Assembly (NCBI GenBank): GCA_017526445.1
Contig: JAFXRI010000050.1
Coordinates: forward strand, 1 to 37,012
Source of the DNA: Ruminococcus sp.
GTDB lineage: Bacteria > Bacillota > Clostridia > Oscillospirales > Ruminococcaceae
DNA: 37,012 nt
Direction: 5' to 3'
The position numbers and the translations under genes were made by a program. Each line of letters opens with the position of its first letter. The stretch's first letter is position 1. The notes below the pieces were generated by a model, which saw only the letters and a program-made list of their open reading frames with translations, made no database searches and was not told the origin of the DNA. This document shows, piece after piece, positions 1-7,824 of the stretch.

Positions 1-142
1 TGCATAAATTTGACGCAGGCGGGCGAGCGAAGACCAATTCGCTTTTCGCCCGGCAAGGAAAATTTGTGTGCTATGACGGGAAATATGCAAGCAGATGACG
101 TGCAGAGGCGCAAGCCGCGGGTTGTGCGGTGTTGCCTTAATA
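1..142. repeat. Fold-back MITE-like repeat, right part (copy 1)
   Basis: This end shares about 60 bases with the right end of the window (positions 36951-37012), interrupted only at a central hairpin: here GGGCGAGCGAA pairs with TTCGCTTTTCGCCC, while the other copy has the short GGGC-tgac-GCCC. The copy ends in GTTGTGCGGTGTTGCCTTAA (about 121-140), which is the inverted complement, with one mismatch, of the TTAAGGCAATACCGCACAAC that opens the other copy at 36873. The element therefore has terminal inverted repeats of about 22 bases and no coding capacity. The left part of this copy lies outside the window. It ends about 10 bases beyond the stop codon of the minus-strand gene at 151. The MITE label is inferred. 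Confidence 0.75.
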
Positions 143-150
143 TCATCTTA

Positions 151-825
151 TCACGGTTTGAACTGTATATGCGGAGCTATCTGCTGAAGCATACCGAGAA
201 CATTTTCCATATCCTGATGATGAACACCGTAACTGTGCTGCCTGCCGTTTCGGTCTTCAAAAATGAGCAGGTCAAACTTTGTCTGACTGTTGATCCCTTT
301 CGATTCAAGGTATCTGTCACCGATACGGTTTGCAGCGACTGAGCCGGCTGTCATCAGAGAATCTCCGACATAGTAGGTGTGTACAGGCCTGAATTCGCCT
401 GTGTGGACAGTTACCAGGTCGTTAAGCTCCATAAAGCTCACAAGCTCAACGCCGGATACGATGAATTCATCTGTTATAAGCGTTGCAAACGGAGCATTGC
501 TGTTGATGCTTCTCGCAAAGTAAACCGGATCTTCCATACCCTTGTTGATCCTGGCAGCGAGCAGACCGGCATTGCCGTAGATACCAAACACACGGTGCTT
601 CTTCATACGTATCGCTTTAATTATGAACCAGAGCAGAAGTACTCCGCATAATCCGAGCACAGCGAGCAGAATGATGGTGAGCATACTGCTCCATCCAAGC
701 TGTGTCCCGCAGAATACGGCACAGAATCCCACTATCGCTCCGCCGATACAGGTGGCGGCGATCGCCCCTGCGGAGCTTCCGGCAAGCTGTTTGTAGAAAG
801 TCTTTTCAGTAACTATCGGATTCAT
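151..825 (-). CDS. Membrane protein of unknown function
   Basis: The product is 224 residues long and I do not recognise a named family. Two hydrophobic segments (about residues 17-40 and 46-70) are followed by a basic stretch (RMKKHR) and a soluble domain of about 150 residues, so it is probably an inner-membrane protein with a cytoplasmic C-terminal domain. I chose the ATG at 825 because an AGGAG lies 7 bases upstream; the open frame runs further up, but its next ATG (969) falls at the predicted transcription start, so it cannot be well translated. A consensus promoter lies at 974-1002, leaving a leader of about 140 bases. The gene is monocistronic and its 3' end abuts the terminal repeat. 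Confidence 0.7.
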   Translation of the reverse strand: MNPIVTEKTFYKQLAGSSAGAIAATCIGGAIVGFCAVFCGTQLGWSSMLTIILLAVLGLCGVLLLWFIIKAIRMKKHRVFGIYGNAGLLAARINKGMEDPVYFARSINSNAPFATLITDEFIVSGVELVSFMELNDLVTVHTGEFRPVHTYYVGDSLMTAGSVAANRIGDRYLESKGINSQTKFDLLIFEDRNGRQHSYGVHHQDMENVLGMLQQIAPHIQFKP

Positions 826-973
826 ATGCATTCTCCTCATTTCGGATCCGGTCAGTATTCTTGACCGCGTTCCCCGGCTGTTATGTGCATATCGTTCACG
901 CTGATCGGGATATTTCCTGCGCAAGAGCCGCCAGCCGATCCCGGGATAATGTTTTATAGCCTTATCCATACTG

Positions 974-1002
974 ATTATATCATAAAACAGCTGAACAGTC
1001 AA
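974..1002 (-). promoter_or_regulatory. Sigma-A-type promoter for the 151-825 membrane protein
   Basis: Reading the minus strand, TTGACT (1002-997) and TATAAT (979-974) are separated by 17 bases. The predicted start of transcription is near 967. Confidence 0.8.
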
Positions 1003-1156
1003 TAAAAAACTGCGTGAAAGGGGATGAAAAAAGGGTACGCCGGCAGATCACAGTCATACAGCAATATCATAATGTGCCTTAAGCACCGTTTCGTAAATAT
1101 CGCCAAAAAATCAGTGGGTAAATTGAGATTTCTGCATAAAGGTACAGATAAAGCTC

Positions 1157-1185
1157 TTGATTTGTGTCTTAAAATGTGATATTAT
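1157..1185 (+). promoter_or_regulatory. Promoter for the REC-GGDEF-EAL/HPt operon
   Basis: TTGATT at 1157-1162 and TATTAT at 1180-1185 are separated by 17 bases. The predicted leader before the start at 1272 is about 80 bases. Confidence 0.65.
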
Positions 1186-1271
1186 GTATATAAAGATCTT
1201 TTTATCGGTATATTTTGGTCCGGACGGTACGTTCCTGTCTGTTCCGGACGGCGATACAGGGAGGGTGTTAT

Positions 1272-2984
1272 ATGCAGGAACTGCTGGAACGTAAAAAGGG
1301 ACTCCACCGTAAGGTGCTGATCGTTGATGATGAATTTATCGAGCGGGAGATGCTGGGCGCGATGCTCTGCGATCTGTATGAGATAGTATATGCTGAGAAC
1401 GGGGCGCAGGCCCGGGATATGATCAGACGGGACAGGCTGATGCTCTCGCTGGTGATACTTGATCTGCATATGCCGGTGCTCGATGGGTACAGCCTGCTTG
1501 AGATAATGCGCTCTGACGGGGACCTGCGGCGCATACCTGTTATAGTTCTCACTTCGGAAAAGGAAGCAGAGGCCAGGAGCTTACAGCTCGGTGCGGCGGA
1601 TTTCATCAGCAAGCCCTATGAAGCTCCCGATGTGGTCAGAGCAAGAGTACGTCACTCGATCGAGCTGGCTGAGGACAGCGTAATCATTCATGAGACAGAG
1701 CGCGACAGCCTGACAGGACTTTTCAATAAGGAGTTCTTCTTTGAATACGGCAAAAGGATAGATGAGCAGAACGGCTATATGGCTATGGATGCTATCGTTC
1801 TGGATATAAACCGTTTCCGCGTGGTCAATGAGCTTTACGGCAGGAAATACGGAGACACCGTTCTGAAAAAGATAGGCAGCTCGATACACGAGCTTGTACA
1901 GCAGACAGGCGGACTTGCCTGCCGTTCGGGGAGCAACAGCTTCGGGATATATATCCCGCACAGTTCTGATCTGAAAGACAGGCTGGAGGAGTTCAGAGCA
2001 GAGATAGATCAGACGCTTGACGATAAAAGTATAAGCGTAAGGATGGGCATATACTGTGATGACGGCAGCATCAGCGATATGGAGCGCCGCTTTGACTGCG
2101 CAAGGCTCGCCTGCCACAAGCTTCGCAGCAGCTATTCGACCTGCTATGACTTCTATAATGCCGAGCTGCACAGCAGGGAAATGCACTCGGAGCGGCTCAT
2201 CACCGATATGGACAAGGCGCTTGAGGAAAAGCAGTTCAAGGTGTTCTATCAGCCGAAATACAACATCAGCGGCGACAGACCTGTGCTTGCCAGCGCAGAA
2301 GCCCTTGTGCGGTGGTTCCACCCGGAATTCGGTATGGTAAGTCCGGGGGAGTTCATATCCGTTTTTGAGAACAACGGCCTGATACATAAGCTTGACAGAT
2401 ATGTCTGGAACGAGGCTGCCTCGCAGATAAGGCTCTGGAAAGAAAAGTTCGGGATGACCGTGCCGGTGTCCGTAAATGTATCGAGGGTGGATATATTCGA
2501 TCCCTTGCTGGGAGATAAGCTTTGCGGGATAACAGAGCAGAACGGTCTTGAACACGAAAAACTGCTGCTGGAGATAACTGAGTCGGCATACACGGACAAT
2601 TCGCAGCAGATCGCCGATACTGTTTCCTTGCTGCGGGACAGAGGCTTCAAGATCGAGATGGACGATTTCGGCTGCGGCTATTCGTCGCTGAATATGCTCA
2701 CATCTTTGCCGATAGATGCCTTGAAGCTGGATATGAAGTTCATAAAGAATATAGCTTCGAGCCGGAAGGATCTTAGGCTTGTGGAGATAATGCTGGACAT
2801 CGCAAAGCTGCTGGAGGTCCCGGTTATCGCCGAGGGAGTTGAAACAAAGGAGCAGCTGGAGCTTTTGAAGAATATCGGCTGCGATATTATACAGGGCTAT
2901 TATTTTTCAAAGCCCGTGCCTGCTGATGAGTTCGAGGAGCTTATCAGGGCGGAGTTAAAGGAGGATACTCATGCTTACTGCTGA
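1272..2984 (+). CDS. Response regulator with degenerate GGDEF and EAL c-di-GMP phosphodiesterase domains
   Basis: This 570-residue cytoplasmic protein has three domains. The receiver domain (about 14-130) keeps D19/D20, the phosphoacceptor D64 in LDLHMP and K114. The GGDEF-like domain (about 140-300) has SGSNSF at 219-224 where the GGDEF motif should be, so it is probably not a cyclase. The EAL domain (about 310-560) keeps E343-A-L, N402, E434, D464/D465 (DDFGCGYSS), K485, E521 and Q541, the set expected of an active c-di-GMP hydrolase. A phosphorylation signal is likely to control c-di-GMP breakdown. The ATG at 1272 follows a GGGAGGG sequence; the frame is open further upstream but without a ribosome binding site. 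It overlaps the next gene (HPt) by 14 bases, pointing to a phosphorelay. No histidine kinase is present in the window. Confidence 0.9.
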   Translation: MQELLERKKGLHRKVLIVDDEFIEREMLGAMLCDLYEIVYAENGAQARDMIRRDRLMLSLVILDLHMPVLDGYSLLEIMRSDGDLRRIPVIVLTSEKEAEARSLQLGAADFISKPYEAPDVVRARVRHSIELAEDSVIIHETERDSLTGLFNKEFFFEYGKRIDEQNGYMAMDAIVLDINRFRVVNELYGRKYGDTVLKKIGSSIHELVQQTGGLACRSGSNSFGIYIPHSSDLKDRLEEFRAEIDQTLDDKSISVRMGIYCDDGSISDMERRFDCARLACHKLRSSYSTCYDFYNAELHSREMHSERLITDMDKALEEKQFKVFYQPKYNISGDRPVLASAEALVRWFHPEFGMVSPGEFISVFENNGLIHKLDRYVWNEAASQIRLWKEKFGMTVPVSVNVSRVDIFDPLLGDKLCGITEQNGLEHEKLLLEITESAYTDNSQQIADTVSLLRDRGFKIEMDDFGCGYSSLNMLTSLPIDALKLDMKFIKNIASSRKDLRLVEIMLDIAKLLEVPVIAEGVETKEQLELLKNIGCDIIQGYYFSKPVPADEFEELIRAELKEDTHAYC

Positions 2985-3306
2985 TAAACTCAGAGCCTTC
3001 GGGGCAAATACCGACGAGGGAATTGCTCGCTGTATGGGCAAGGAAGATTTTTACCTTATGCTTGTTGGAAAAGTGCTTAACGATAAAAGGGTGCCTGCTC
3101 TTGAAAAGCAGCTGGCGGAGAAGGATCTTGACGCTGCCTTTGAGACAGCCCACGCTATGAAGGGAATGTATGCCAATCTCTCTCTTGATCCGCTGACAAG
3201 ACCTGTAAGCGAGATGACCGAACTTCTCCGGAACAGGACGGATACGGACTATACTGCACTTCTTGAAGAAGTCAAGACGCAGTTTGAGAGACTGTGCAGC
3301 CTGTAA
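2971..3306 (+). CDS. HPt (histidine phosphotransfer) domain protein
   Basis: This 111-residue protein is a stand-alone HPt domain: a four-helix protein with the signature AHAMKG around residues 60-65, making H61 the likely phosphorylated histidine. HPt proteins carry phosphoryl groups between receiver domains. The ATG lies inside the 3' end of the REC-GGDEF-EAL gene, with AAAGGAGG just upstream, so the two are translationally coupled. The upstream receiver domain is the natural partner, but which kinase feeds the relay cannot be seen here. A terminator follows at 3384-3426. Confidence 0.85.
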   Translation: MLTADKLRAFGANTDEGIARCMGKEDFYLMLVGKVLNDKRVPALEKQLAEKDLDAAFETAHAMKGMYANLSLDPLTRPVSEMTELLRNRTDTDYTALLEEVKTQFERLCSL

Positions 3307-3383
3307 GGGAGCGGGCCTGATACGCTCCGGAAAGCTTTATCGGATGCTTCAAAAGCTTCTTCGGGCGGCAATAGAAAAACATA

Positions 3384-3426
3384 ACGGTATGTCTCCTGCC
3401 CGGGCGGGATGGCATACCGTTTTTTT
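3384..3426 (+). terminator. Rho-independent terminator after the HPt gene
   Basis: ACGGTATG (3384-3391) pairs with CATACCGT (3413-3420), and a run of seven T follows. The loop can fold further through CCTGCCCGGGCGGG. Confidence 0.85.
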
Positions 3427-3466
3427 ACTGTGATCCTGACTGCAAGACAGCTGGCGGAGCCTGCGG

Positions 3467-3625
3467 TCATTTTTTCAGCAGCGCATAGATCTTCATATCT
3501 GTGAGCTTTCCGTTCTTGAATGCGTTGTGTTTCAGCGTCCCTTCATATACGAAGCCTGCCTTTTCCAGTACACGGCAGGAGGCAATGTTATGTGCAAAGG
3601 GCTCGGCACTGACTTCCAATCCTTG
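3467..3625 (-). pseudogene. C-terminal remnant of a GNAT (RimJ/RimL-type) acetyltransferase
   Basis: Reading the minus strand, this stretch encodes about 50 residues containing AEPFAHNIASCRVLEKAGF and ending YALLKK followed by TGA. This is the conserved acetyl-CoA-binding C-terminal end of RimJ/RimL-type N-acetyltransferases. An in-frame stop lies a few codons upstream and the first two thirds of a normal gene of about 180 codons are missing. There is no start codon or ribosome binding site. The upstream edge coincides with the -35 box of the plus-strand promoter at 3623, suggesting a deletion placed the phosphatase gene next to the remnant. I am confident of the family match but not of how the deletion arose. 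Confidence 0.8.
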
Positions 3626-3651
3626 ACATAGGTTTCAAAAAGTGTTACAAT
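3623..3651 (+). promoter_or_regulatory. Promoter for the SpoIIE-type phosphatase gene
   Basis: TTGACA at 3623-3628 and TACAAT at 3646-3651 are 17 bases apart. The leader to the start at 3744 is about 85 bases. Confidence 0.8.
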
Positions 3652-3743
3652 TTATACATTACAGAGATCTGACACTGAGGAAGGATCTGTATTGCTTCCG
3701 GATTATGGCTTGAGTGATTGGAAAAGGAAGGTCAGATATTACA

Positions 3744-5546
3744 ATGAAAAAGATCAGGAACAGGAAACTGATGCTGCAGATCAGCTTTATTGCACTTATC
3801 GTATTTGCCGCGACATTTACTTTTTCAATGATCTCCAACTATATAATAGCAAGGAATTCTTATCTCGAATCAAAGAACGAGATGATCGACCGGGATCTGG
3901 ATAACATAGTCCGGAGCGTCGTGAGTAATACCAGGTCAGACTGGTTCTGGAGATATGTGAAGGAGCATAGGGACGACACCATCCGGCCGTATTCCGAAGA
4001 TGAAGAGGGCAGGCGCAATGATCCTGAGTTCATAGATGCTGTCATGGAATATACTTTGGGGAAAAGAAGTGATTACGAGAACTGCACTCCCGAGATGCAG
4101 CGCTTTATTGCCAGGAGCAATTATTATCTGACGGGATACAATATATACAGGAGCCTGAAAGAACTGAAATATGCCGAGCTGAGTATCGTCGATTTCATAA
4201 ACGACCACGAGGCGTACCTCTATCTGTCCTGTGATGAGGGACATCTCAAAGCTGATGATGACTTCGGCTCGGAAGAGGTCCTGGATTATTGCTCTGCGTG
4301 TCTTGAACCGATAAGCTATGATGCCTCGGAGCATACGGCTGTGCAGAAGATACTTGCAGGTGAGCTTGACTCACAAGGGGAGACTCTCTATGAAGTATGG
4401 TCGAATCCCGATGACGGTAAGGACTATTATATCGGCTATGCTCCGGTAATTTCAGACGGGAAAGTCAGCTGTGTCCTCAGTATCAAATACGACTGGTCGG
4501 AATTTCGCAGCGAACTGTTCAGCCACGCCAGAAACTCGATGATAAACGGCTTTATAGGGCTTATCGTACTCAGCGGAACGCTTATGACATTCGTTTACTT
4601 CAGCGCGATACGTCCTATCTCCAAGGTCAAGAACGGCGTTGTGAAATATATGGAGGATCACGACAGCAAGGCCGTTGCGGATAAAATGAATAAGATCACC
4701 GTCAGAAACGAGATCGGGACCCTCGCCGAAAGCTTCTCGGCAATGGCCGGGGAGATAGAACGCTATACTGAGGAGAATCTGCGCCTCGGTGCCGAGAAGG
4801 AACGTGTGGCTACCGAGCTTTCCCTTGCCACAAATATCCAGTCAGGTATGCTGCCGGATGTGTTCCCGGATCTCTCCGGCAGGAAAGAGTTCGATATATA
4901 TGCTTCCATGGCTCCCGCAAAGGAAGTCGGCGGAGATTTCTATGATTTCTTTATGATCGACGAGGATCATCTTGCAATAGCCATCGCTGACGTTTCCGGA
5001 AAGGGGATCCCTGCTGCGCTGTTTATGATGTCCGCGATGATTCTTATAAACGACCACGCGCTTATGGGAGGCACTCCCGCAGAGATACTCGGACGTATCA
5101 ACAGACAGGTGTGCAGGAACAACAAAGCCGATATGTTCGTTACCGTGTGGCTCGGCATACTTGAGATAAGCACCGGAAAACTCACGGCTGCCAATGCGGG
5201 GCACGAATACCCGCTGATAAACATAAACGGCAGGTTTGAGCTTCTAAAGGACGTACACGGCACTCCCATAGGGGCAGTTGATACTGCCAGGTACAGGGAT
5301 TACGAGCTTACGCTTAAAAAAGGTGACTGCATATTTGTCTATACCGACGGAGTTGCCGAGGCCACTGATGCAGACAACAAACTGTTTGGTAAAGACCGCG
5401 CCCTCGTAGCGCTCAATGTCTCGCCGGACGCATCGCCGAAAGGGCTGCTCGAAGCAGTACGCGCAGCTGTGGACGGCTTCGTAAAGGATGCTCCTCAGTT
5501 TGACGACCTTACAATGCTCGGACTCAAATACTTCGGAAAAGAGTAA
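3744..5546 (+). CDS. Membrane sensor PP2C/SpoIIE-type serine phosphatase
   Basis: The 600-residue product has a first membrane segment (about 9-33), an extracytoplasmic sensor region (about 35-262) with no recognised fold, a second membrane segment (266-288), a HAMP linker (about 289-345) with a coiled coil, and a C-terminal SpoIIE/PP2C domain (about 365-600). Phosphatase motifs are complete: GGDFYDF at 396-402, DVSGKG at 416-421, NAGHEYP at 484-490, YTDG at 533-536 and the metal-binding DD at 587-588. Such proteins (RsbU-like) dephosphorylate anti-sigma antagonists, but no anti-sigma or antagonist gene is nearby, so the target is unknown. I chose ATG 3744 (MKKIRNRK) followed by the membrane segment; the GTG at 3714 is in frame but less likely. 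Monocistronic. Confidence 0.88.
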   Translation: MKKIRNRKLMLQISFIALIVFAATFTFSMISNYIIARNSYLESKNEMIDRDLDNIVRSVVSNTRSDWFWRYVKEHRDDTIRPYSEDEEGRRNDPEFIDAVMEYTLGKRSDYENCTPEMQRFIARSNYYLTGYNIYRSLKELKYAELSIVDFINDHEAYLYLSCDEGHLKADDDFGSEEVLDYCSACLEPISYDASEHTAVQKILAGELDSQGETLYEVWSNPDDGKDYYIGYAPVISDGKVSCVLSIKYDWSEFRSELFSHARNSMINGFIGLIVLSGTLMTFVYFSAIRPISKVKNGVVKYMEDHDSKAVADKMNKITVRNEIGTLAESFSAMAGEIERYTEENLRLGAEKERVATELSLATNIQSGMLPDVFPDLSGRKEFDIYASMAPAKEVGGDFYDFFMIDEDHLAIAIADVSGKGIPAALFMMSAMILINDHALMGGTPAEILGRINRQVCRNNKADMFVTVWLGILEISTGKLTAANAGHEYPLININGRFELLKDVHGTPIGAVDTARYRDYELTLKKGDCIFVYTDGVAEATDADNKLFGKDRALVALNVSPDASPKGLLEAVRAAVDGFVKDAPQFDDLTMLGLKYFGKE

Positions 5547-5559
5547 TTATTCAAATGAA

Positions 5560-5603
5560 AAAACAGTGTGCTTTCGGGGATGATCCCCACGGCACACTGT
5601 TTT
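5560..5603. terminator. Bidirectional terminator between convergent genes
   Basis: AAAACAGTGTGC (5560-5571) pairs with GCACACTGTTTT (5592-5603). A and T runs on the two sides allow use in both directions, between the phosphatase gene and the minus-strand cyclase gene. Confidence 0.85.
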
Positions 5604-5630
5604 GTTTTGTCGGACGGCAGACCGCCTGCA

Positions 5631-7550
5631 TCAGTATTTCCTTACAGTTTTTCTGCGGTGCTTTTCGAGGTACATCATATTGTCTGCCTCGCTCATAAGA
5701 GCCGTAAGGTCTGTATCCTTATCCGGCTTGACAGTCACGTTGCCGCAGCTGCACCCGAACCTGTACGGGGAGGACTGCTCGGCATTGCGTGCCTCGATCT
5801 TGTTATATACCTTTTTGATAAGCTCTTCAGCCTCCGTCTCAGTTTCAAATGCGGCGAGTATAAGAAACTCGTCGCCGCCTGTCCTTACAGGTATGCAGTC
5901 TTTGGGGAAGATCTCCATAAGTGCATCGCTGCAGACGGTTATCGCTATATCGCCTTCCTCGTGGCCGTAGGCGTCGTTTATCATTTTAAGGTTATCAACG
6001 TCTGCACAGATAACGGAAAGATACTTGTTCGCCTTGATAGTGTTTTTCAGATAATCGTTCTCGTACTTTTTAAGGCCGCGGCGGTTGTACATTCCCGTAA
6101 GGGGATCGTGCAGATTGAGTATCTCCAGCTCGCTGAGGGCTTTTTCAAGCTTGTTGTTCATATAGAAGCTGCCGGCATTATTGCATATAGCGTTGATCCA
6201 CGTGTTCAGCAGATCTCCCTCTATCTCCAAAGTCGTTGGCTCTGCCGCAAGGTATCCGAGGAACACGCTCTTGAAATAAAGGGGAGCCAGTGCAGTGATC
6301 CGCGGTCCATCCTCGTCGCCCAGAGCTTCAGGCAGCAGCTGTATCGTCGGGAATTCGTATCCTACCGGGACCTCGTGGCCAAACTGGTACATCGATACCG
6401 ACTTTTCAGGCACTATCCAGGGCGGGATGTCCTCTTCTATATTGATCTTGTTCTGATCCTTCTCAACGTCGGAGCTTATGCATACATACATCCTTTTGAG
6501 TTTGAATATCTGGCAGCCCCAGGTCAGACTGTCGAACAGATGCGAAGAGTCCTCTACATTAGCAATTCCTACGTTCATATCCAGCAGGTAGCGCGTGAAT
6601 TCCTTGAAATCATTGTAGTAAGCGTACTTTTCCTTGTAGCTGACCTCGTTGACGTGCTTGATCGGCACACACCCGCAGGACTGACCCTTGACGAGCACGG
6701 AATCTACGTAGGTATCGTCTTCGATCTTTTCGCCGTTCATCATCCTGATAAGAAGATCTACAGCCACGGAGCCTGCCTCATAGGTCGCACGTCTGACGGT
6801 TGTGGGTGAAGGTATATAATTCTTGCAGTCCTTCAGAGAGTCGAAGCCGGTTACGATTATATCCTCCGGAATCCTTAAACCGTGTTCCTTCAGCACATCC
6901 ATACAAAAGAAAGACATAGTATCGTTTGCGCATACGATGGCCTGAGGCAGTTCGGGCTTTTTCAGTATCTCCTCAGTACACTCCTCGGCTTTTTTCCAGA
7001 ACCAGCCGTAATAGACTCTGTCTTCCTCAAAGGGCAGACCGTGCTTTAGCAGTGTGGTCTTGTATGCTTCGAGCCTTTCGTCGGATTGTATATTATCCTT
7101 GAAGCCGTTTATAAAATCTATCTTTGTCAGGCCGTGATCTGTGATAAGATGCTCGACGACTGACGACATAGCATACTTGTTGCTGAGGATGATGCGTTTC
7201 TCGCCTTCGTAGAGAAGATCGTCAAAGTCGATAAGAGGTATATTATGCTCACGGGCATTTTTGCATATATCTATAAATGTATTGTAGTCAAGGAGCGATT
7301 CGCCGAATACTACTATGCCGTCTATATTGTCATAGTCCATCAATTTATAGACCATCATCTCGCCTTTGAGAATATGGTCTGACAACACAAGATCAAGTCC
7401 GCGCTGCGGCTTGCAGGTCGGATTATAGAACACAAAAAGATTATGTCCCTGAGCCTTGCAGGCATTGGCTATACCGCGGACGACGTCCATCTCATATTCA
7501 AGGTCAAAGCCTGTAACGCAGACAGCGATGGTTTTTCTTCTCATACTCAC
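5631..7550 (-). CDS. Sugar-receptor-like (LacI/PBP1-type) domain fused to GGDEF diguanylate cyclase
   Basis: The protein is about 639 residues. Residues about 5-290 resemble the ligand-binding domain of LacI/GalR regulators (IAVCVTGFD near the start, the IVCANDTMS segment, the IIVTGFDS segment and the SPTTVRR segment), but the N-terminal helix-turn-helix is absent and there is no signal peptide, so it should bind a cytoplasmic ligand. A middle region (about 320-460) may be GAF-like. The C-terminal GGDEF domain has the intact motif GGDEF at 558-562 and DPLTGMYNRRG at its start, consistent with an active cyclase making c-di-GMP. Start choice: GTG 7550 sits 6 bases from AGGAGG; ATG 7544 two codons later is the alternative. 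The ligand is unknown. Confidence 0.88.
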   Translation of the reverse strand: MSMRRKTIAVCVTGFDLEYEMDVVRGIANACKAQGHNLFVFYNPTCKPQRGLDLVLSDHILKGEMMVYKLMDYDNIDGIVVFGESLLDYNTFIDICKNAREHNIPLIDFDDLLYEGEKRIILSNKYAMSSVVEHLITDHGLTKIDFINGFKDNIQSDERLEAYKTTLLKHGLPFEEDRVYYGWFWKKAEECTEEILKKPELPQAIVCANDTMSFFCMDVLKEHGLRIPEDIIVTGFDSLKDCKNYIPSPTTVRRATYEAGSVAVDLLIRMMNGEKIEDDTYVDSVLVKGQSCGCVPIKHVNEVSYKEKYAYYNDFKEFTRYLLDMNVGIANVEDSSHLFDSLTWGCQIFKLKRMYVCISSDVEKDQNKINIEEDIPPWIVPEKSVSMYQFGHEVPVGYEFPTIQLLPEALGDEDGPRITALAPLYFKSVFLGYLAAEPTTLEIEGDLLNTWINAICNNAGSFYMNNKLEKALSELEILNLHDPLTGMYNRRGLKKYENDYLKNTIKANKYLSVICADVDNLKMINDAYGHEEGDIAITVCSDALMEIFPKDCIPVRTGGDEFLILAAFETETEAEELIKKVYNKIEARNAEQSSPYRFGCSCGNVTVKPDKDTDLTALMSEADNMMYLEKHRRKTVRKY

Positions 7551-7607
7551 GTCTATCCTCCTTTTGTAAGCGGCTGCTTTTATAGTACAATATATTAATA
7601 TACCCAT

Positions 7608-7636
7608 ATTATAACACAGTTTTTTACTGATTTCAA
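7608..7636 (-). promoter_or_regulatory. Promoter for the PBP1-GGDEF gene
   Basis: On the minus strand, TTGAAA (7636-7631) and TATAAT (7613-7608) are 17 bases apart. A GTTAGC half-site (7643-7648) matching the operator at 7775-7790 lies just upstream of the -35 box. Confidence 0.8.
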
Positions 7637-7738
7637 TACTTAGTTAGCATAATTTTACAAATTAATTTAACCATTATTATTTGATTTAACAAAAATGCCG
7701 GTTTATTTTGCATCTTTATATTTGTTTTTAGAAAAGGC

Positions 7739-7767
7739 TTGACATTATACAGTATTAATGATATACT
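7739..7767 (+). promoter_or_regulatory. Promoter of the ABC exporter operon
   Basis: TTGACA at 7739-7744 and TATACT at 7762-7767 are 17 bases apart, with predicted start of transcription near 7774. Confidence 0.85.
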
Positions 7768-7774
7768 ATACTCA

Positions 7775-7790
7775 GTTAGCCAATGCTAAC
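7775..7790. promoter_or_regulatory. Palindromic operator candidate over the ABC operon start site
   Basis: GTTAGC (7775-7780), CAAT, GCTAAC (7785-7790) is a perfect 6-base inverted repeat placed at +1 to +16 of the predicted transcript, the classical position for a repressor site. No repressor gene is adjacent, so the protein that binds it is unknown. Confidence 0.65.
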
Positions 7791-7824
7791 GAAGCAGAGA
7801 ACGATACAGAAGGGAGACATCAGA

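Noticed and set aside
825..1002. N-terminal extension of the first minus-strand gene
   Set aside because: The extended reading frame starts at or before the predicted transcription start, and the only good ribosome binding site is at the shorter start.
5568..6809. Long open frame (413 codons) antisense to the PBP1-GGDEF gene
   Set aside because: Shadow of a certain coding region; it begins inside the terminator between the convergent genes and has no recognisable domain.
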